Part shown: positions 62,201 to 64,000 of the stretch, in pieces
How positions within the stretch are numbered: the stretch's first letter is position 1
Layout: the number at the start of each line of letters is the position of its first letter
Source: Thermogemmatispora carboxidivorans
GTDB taxonomy: Bacteria; Chloroflexota; Ktedonobacteria; Ktedonobacterales; Ktedonobacteraceae
Direction: 5' to 3'
NCBI RefSeq assembly: GCF_000702505.1
Contig: NZ_JNIM01000001.1
Location: forward strand, 3,968,001-4,032,000
DNA length: 64,000 nt
Notes under the pieces: generated by a model
What the model was told of the DNA's origin: nothing
Database searches by the model: none
Seen by the model: only the letters and a program-made list of their open reading frames with translations
Program-made: the position numbers and the translations under genes

Positions 62201-62726
62201 CTTTTCATTGCATGTTGGCTTTTCTTCTGTGGTGGCAGGGGTCTCGATCCGCTTGCGGATTCTGAAAGATAGCACGGATAGATACCGAGCGAAGATAGCC
62301 TCCAGCGTGGCAGGGATCTCGATCCGCTTGCGGATTCTGAAAGCTGCTGGCAGAGGTGTTTGAAGAAAAGAGAGAGCAGAGTGGCAGGGGGGTCGATCCG
62401 CACGAGGATTCTGAAAGCTCGAAAGAGGAACTAGCGCGCCGATTACAGTGCACGTGGCAGGGGTCTCGATCCGCACGAGGATTCTGAAAGGGACTGATAC
62501 GCCATACACAAGCAGATCGCCTCAGCAAGTGGCAGGGGTCTCGATCCGCTTGTGGATTCTGAAAGGTGGATACTGAAAGGCCTCGATGATCGCCACCCAC
62601 CCATCTGCCAGATCCGAGCGGCAGGGGGGTCGATCCGCTTGCGGATTCTGAAAGATGAGAATGGACAGCGATCTCTTCACGATATCAACGTGGCAGGGGC
62701 TTCGATCCGTAAGGGGATACTGAAAG
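59279..62726 (+). CRISPR. CRISPR array, 47 repeats of 37 bp
   Basis: Repeats are 37 bp, begin GTGGCAGGGG and end ACTGAAAG; ATCC and GGAT near the middle can form a short hairpin. 46 spacers of 35-41 bp, except spacer 45, which spans 52 bp because it starts with a 14-bp partial repeat. The first 38 repeats (to 62050) are essentially identical. The last nine vary (CGGATTC from 62087 on; CACGAGGATTC at 62381 and 62454; the final repeat at 62690 most changed). Orientation is left to right, and the ACTGAAAG end fits the 8-nt crRNA handle of type I/III Cas6 systems. Two spacers are duplicated. No cas gene lies in the window. Confidence 0.98.
60874..61167. repeat. Duplicated two-spacer block within CRISPR
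   Basis: 147 bp (60874-61020: two spacers with their repeats) is repeated exactly at 61021-61167. Spacers 22 and 23 equal spacers 24 and 25. Confidence 0.95.
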
Positions 62727-62870
62727 CAGCACAAGCAATAAAAGCGCGGAGGAGGCTCTCCCTCCCCCGCGCCTGCAGTCAACCAATCACAACAAGGAGC
62801 CTATCGCCCAGGCAGCTCAGCCCGGACCTGGTCAGCCGCGACACCACCCCCCAACCACAGCCCAGCAACC

Positions 62871-63335
62871 TCAGCCCACCGCCCGCCTGAGTAGCTCCCT
62901 GATCCGCTCCTCCTCAGAAGGCCCCAGCGCCGTCAGCGCATAGGCCGTCGGCCACATCTGTCCCTCATCCAGATGAGCCACATCGTTGAAACCCAGCGTC
63001 GCATAGCGCGTCTTGAACTTCTGCGCCGGCTGGAAAAAACAGAGAATCTTGCCATCCCGCGCATAAGCCGGCATCCCATACCACGTACGCGGCGCCAGCT
63101 CCGGTACACACTCCTTCACCAGCTCGTGCAAGCGCAGCGCTAAACTGCGATCCGGCTCGCTCAGCTCGGCAATCTTCGCCAACACCTCCTGCTCGCCCTG
63201 CTCCCGATCCTTGCTGGCCTTCAGCTCGCGCGCCCGCTCCCTCATCGCCGCGCGCTCGGCCTCCGAAAAGCCCTCAGATCCCTGACCTCTGGCTCCGGCC
63301 CCCTGGGGCCTCCCCAGCTTATCAGCCTGACTCAT
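62871..63335 (-). CDS. DUF1801-like (YdhG/iron-chaperone-type) protein
   Basis: A 154-residue protein. The C-terminal ~95 residues match DUF1801: [33 protein letters not shown] and [24 protein letters not shown]. The N-terminal ~55 residues are charged and helical. Function of the family is uncertain; some members are linked to iron handling. ATG 63335 lies 11 bases after GGAGG; a TTG at 63344 is less likely. Confidence 0.75.
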   Translation of the reverse strand: MSQADKLGRPQGAGARGQGSEGFSEAERAAMRERARELKASKDREQGEQEVLAKIAELSEPDRSLALRLHELVKECVPELAPRTWYGMPAYARDGKILCFFQPAQKFKTRYATLGFNDVAHLDEGQMWPTAYALTALGPSEEERIRELLRRAVG

Positions 63336-63504
63336 ACCAAACAAAACCTCCTCTCATATCCAGCGCATTGCAGCCATCCACAGGCCATCAACAGCCCCAA
63401 CCGGTCCAGCCCAGCAGGCAGCCACAACAGCCGACACGCTCATATACAAGCTTTATTCTCTCTGACCAGCAGCCAGACGGCAACGCCCCACCCTCATTCA
63501 CCTA

Positions 63505-64000
63505 CTAGGCAAAGGCCGTCAAAGCGGCCCGCTCAGCCTCCCACAACTCATCAAAGAGCTGGCTCAGCTCCTCCAGCGAACAGACCGCCGCACTCAACGG
63601 ATCAAGGAACAACGCATAGCGCGCCGGCTCTCGCCGTCCCGTCAGCAGCGCCTCACAGAGCAACTCGTGTACCGCCATATGGGCCCGATCCAGGGCCGCC
63701 AACTGCTCCGGCAGCCGTCCGAAATGAACAGGCTGCACCCCATTGCGATCCACCAGACAGGCCACCTCGACACAGCCATCCGGCAGATTCTCAATCAGTC
63801 CCACGTTGCGCACATTGCCATAAATCACCGTTGGCCTGCCCGTCACGATAGCCTCGATGATCTGAGAACCATACTCAAGGCTGCGCTCCCAGGGAATATC
63901 ACGCTCGCCCGCCAGCATCTCCTCAATGGCATGCTCGCCCTCGCGACGCCAGATCGGCCAGTTACGGGCATAAAAGCCCGACTCGCCCAGATAGCCGGCC
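63505..64000 (-). CDS. GH4 family glycosidase, C-terminal part
   Basis: The frame is open through the right window edge, so only the C-terminal ~165 residues are seen. It contains IENLPDGCVEVACLVDRNGV QPVHFGRLP and YALFLDPLSAAVCSLEEL, typical of the C terminus of NAD- and metal-dependent GH4 enzymes (alpha-galactosidase/alpha-glucosidase type). The part just inside the edge reads LGESGFYARNWPIWRREGE. Sugar specificity cannot be told from this part. Confidence 0.85.
   Translation of the reverse strand, partial: AGYLGESGFYARNWPIWRREGEHAIEEMLAGERDIPWERSLEYGSQIIEAIVTGRPTVIYGNVRNVGLIENLPDGCVEVACLVDRNGVQPVHFGRLPEQLAALDRAHMAVHELLCEALLTGRREPARYALFLDPLSAAVCSLEELSQLFDELWEAERAALTAFA

Noticed and set aside
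59279-62726. Long open frames through the array repeating VAGVSIRLWILK (plus) or FQYPQADRDPCH (minus)
   Set aside because: They are translations of the 37-bp CRISPR repeat; spacer lengths keep frames open by chance.
59279-64000. cas genes next to the CRISPR array
   Set aside because: The flanking genes are a XRE-Nudix regulator, a DUF1801 protein and GH4; none is Cas-like.

Overview
This 64-kb window is GC-rich, densely coded bacterial DNA. No rRNA or tRNA gene was seen, so the lineage is an inference. The mix of genes suggests a Gram-positive-like Chloroflexota of the Ktedonobacteria (Thermogemmatispora-like) type. That mix is Zn-ribbon membrane proteins, an F420-type LLM oxidoreductase, a Replic_Relax/large serine recombinase element, urease without UreE, and an actinobacterial-style graspetide operon. 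Shine-Dalgarno sites are strong (AAAGGAGG type), and several clear sigma-A promoters are visible.

Layout. 0.1-2.1 kb: a radical SAM/SPASM protein with a small winged-helix (PqqD-like) partner, probably part of a RiPP pathway cut by the window edge. 2.2-8.4 kb: remnant of a mobile element, with an ATPase lacking its N-terminal half, a Replic_Relax-like protein, and a large serine recombinase broken by an in-frame TGA. 8.5-11.6 kb: panC-panB and an aldo/keto reductase. 11.9-19.7 kb: two conserved-TM-helix (MscS-related) proteins, a lipoprotein joining a glycosidase-like and an SGNH domain, a flippase with a repeated acidic tail, and an ECF sigma/anti-sigma pair. 19.8-24.4 kb: a rearranged region in which LLM oxidoreductase and Zn-ribbon genes each appear twice, one copy of each apparently decayed. 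24.4-28.5 kb: an AlkZ-like protein, then a DUF190-CBS / DUF190 / crcB / crcB operon (fluoride export). 28.8-35.8 kb: a TetR regulator with a visible operator, facing an acyl-CoA ligase, DUF35, enoyl-CoA hydratase, thiolase-like and esterase genes.

35.8-38.3 kb is the most interesting locus. It is a compact operon of an 87-residue precursor-like peptide, an ATP-grasp peptide ligase and a protein-isoaspartate methyltransferase homologue with a C-terminal extension. This is the gene set of aspartimide-bearing graspetides. 38.9-42.7 kb: an orphan Zn-ribbon DNA methyltransferase, a probable structured RNA ending in a strong terminator, and a SAM methyltransferase. 43.3-50.5 kb: an NCS1 permease with a Cys-rich tail followed by ureF-ureD-ureA-ureB-ureC-ureG. 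50.7-58.7 kb: a regulatory cluster with a tandem-HTH protein, a response regulator whose 5' end occurs twice more as fragments, an XRE-TPR protein, a MerR/GNAT-like protein, and a 925-residue XRE protein with two copies of a Nudix-like module. 59.3-62.7 kb: a CRISPR array of 47 repeats (37 bp) with no cas genes nearby, a duplicated two-spacer block and a decayed distal end. 62.9-64 kb: a DUF1801 protein and the C-terminal part of a GH4 glycosidase that runs off the window.
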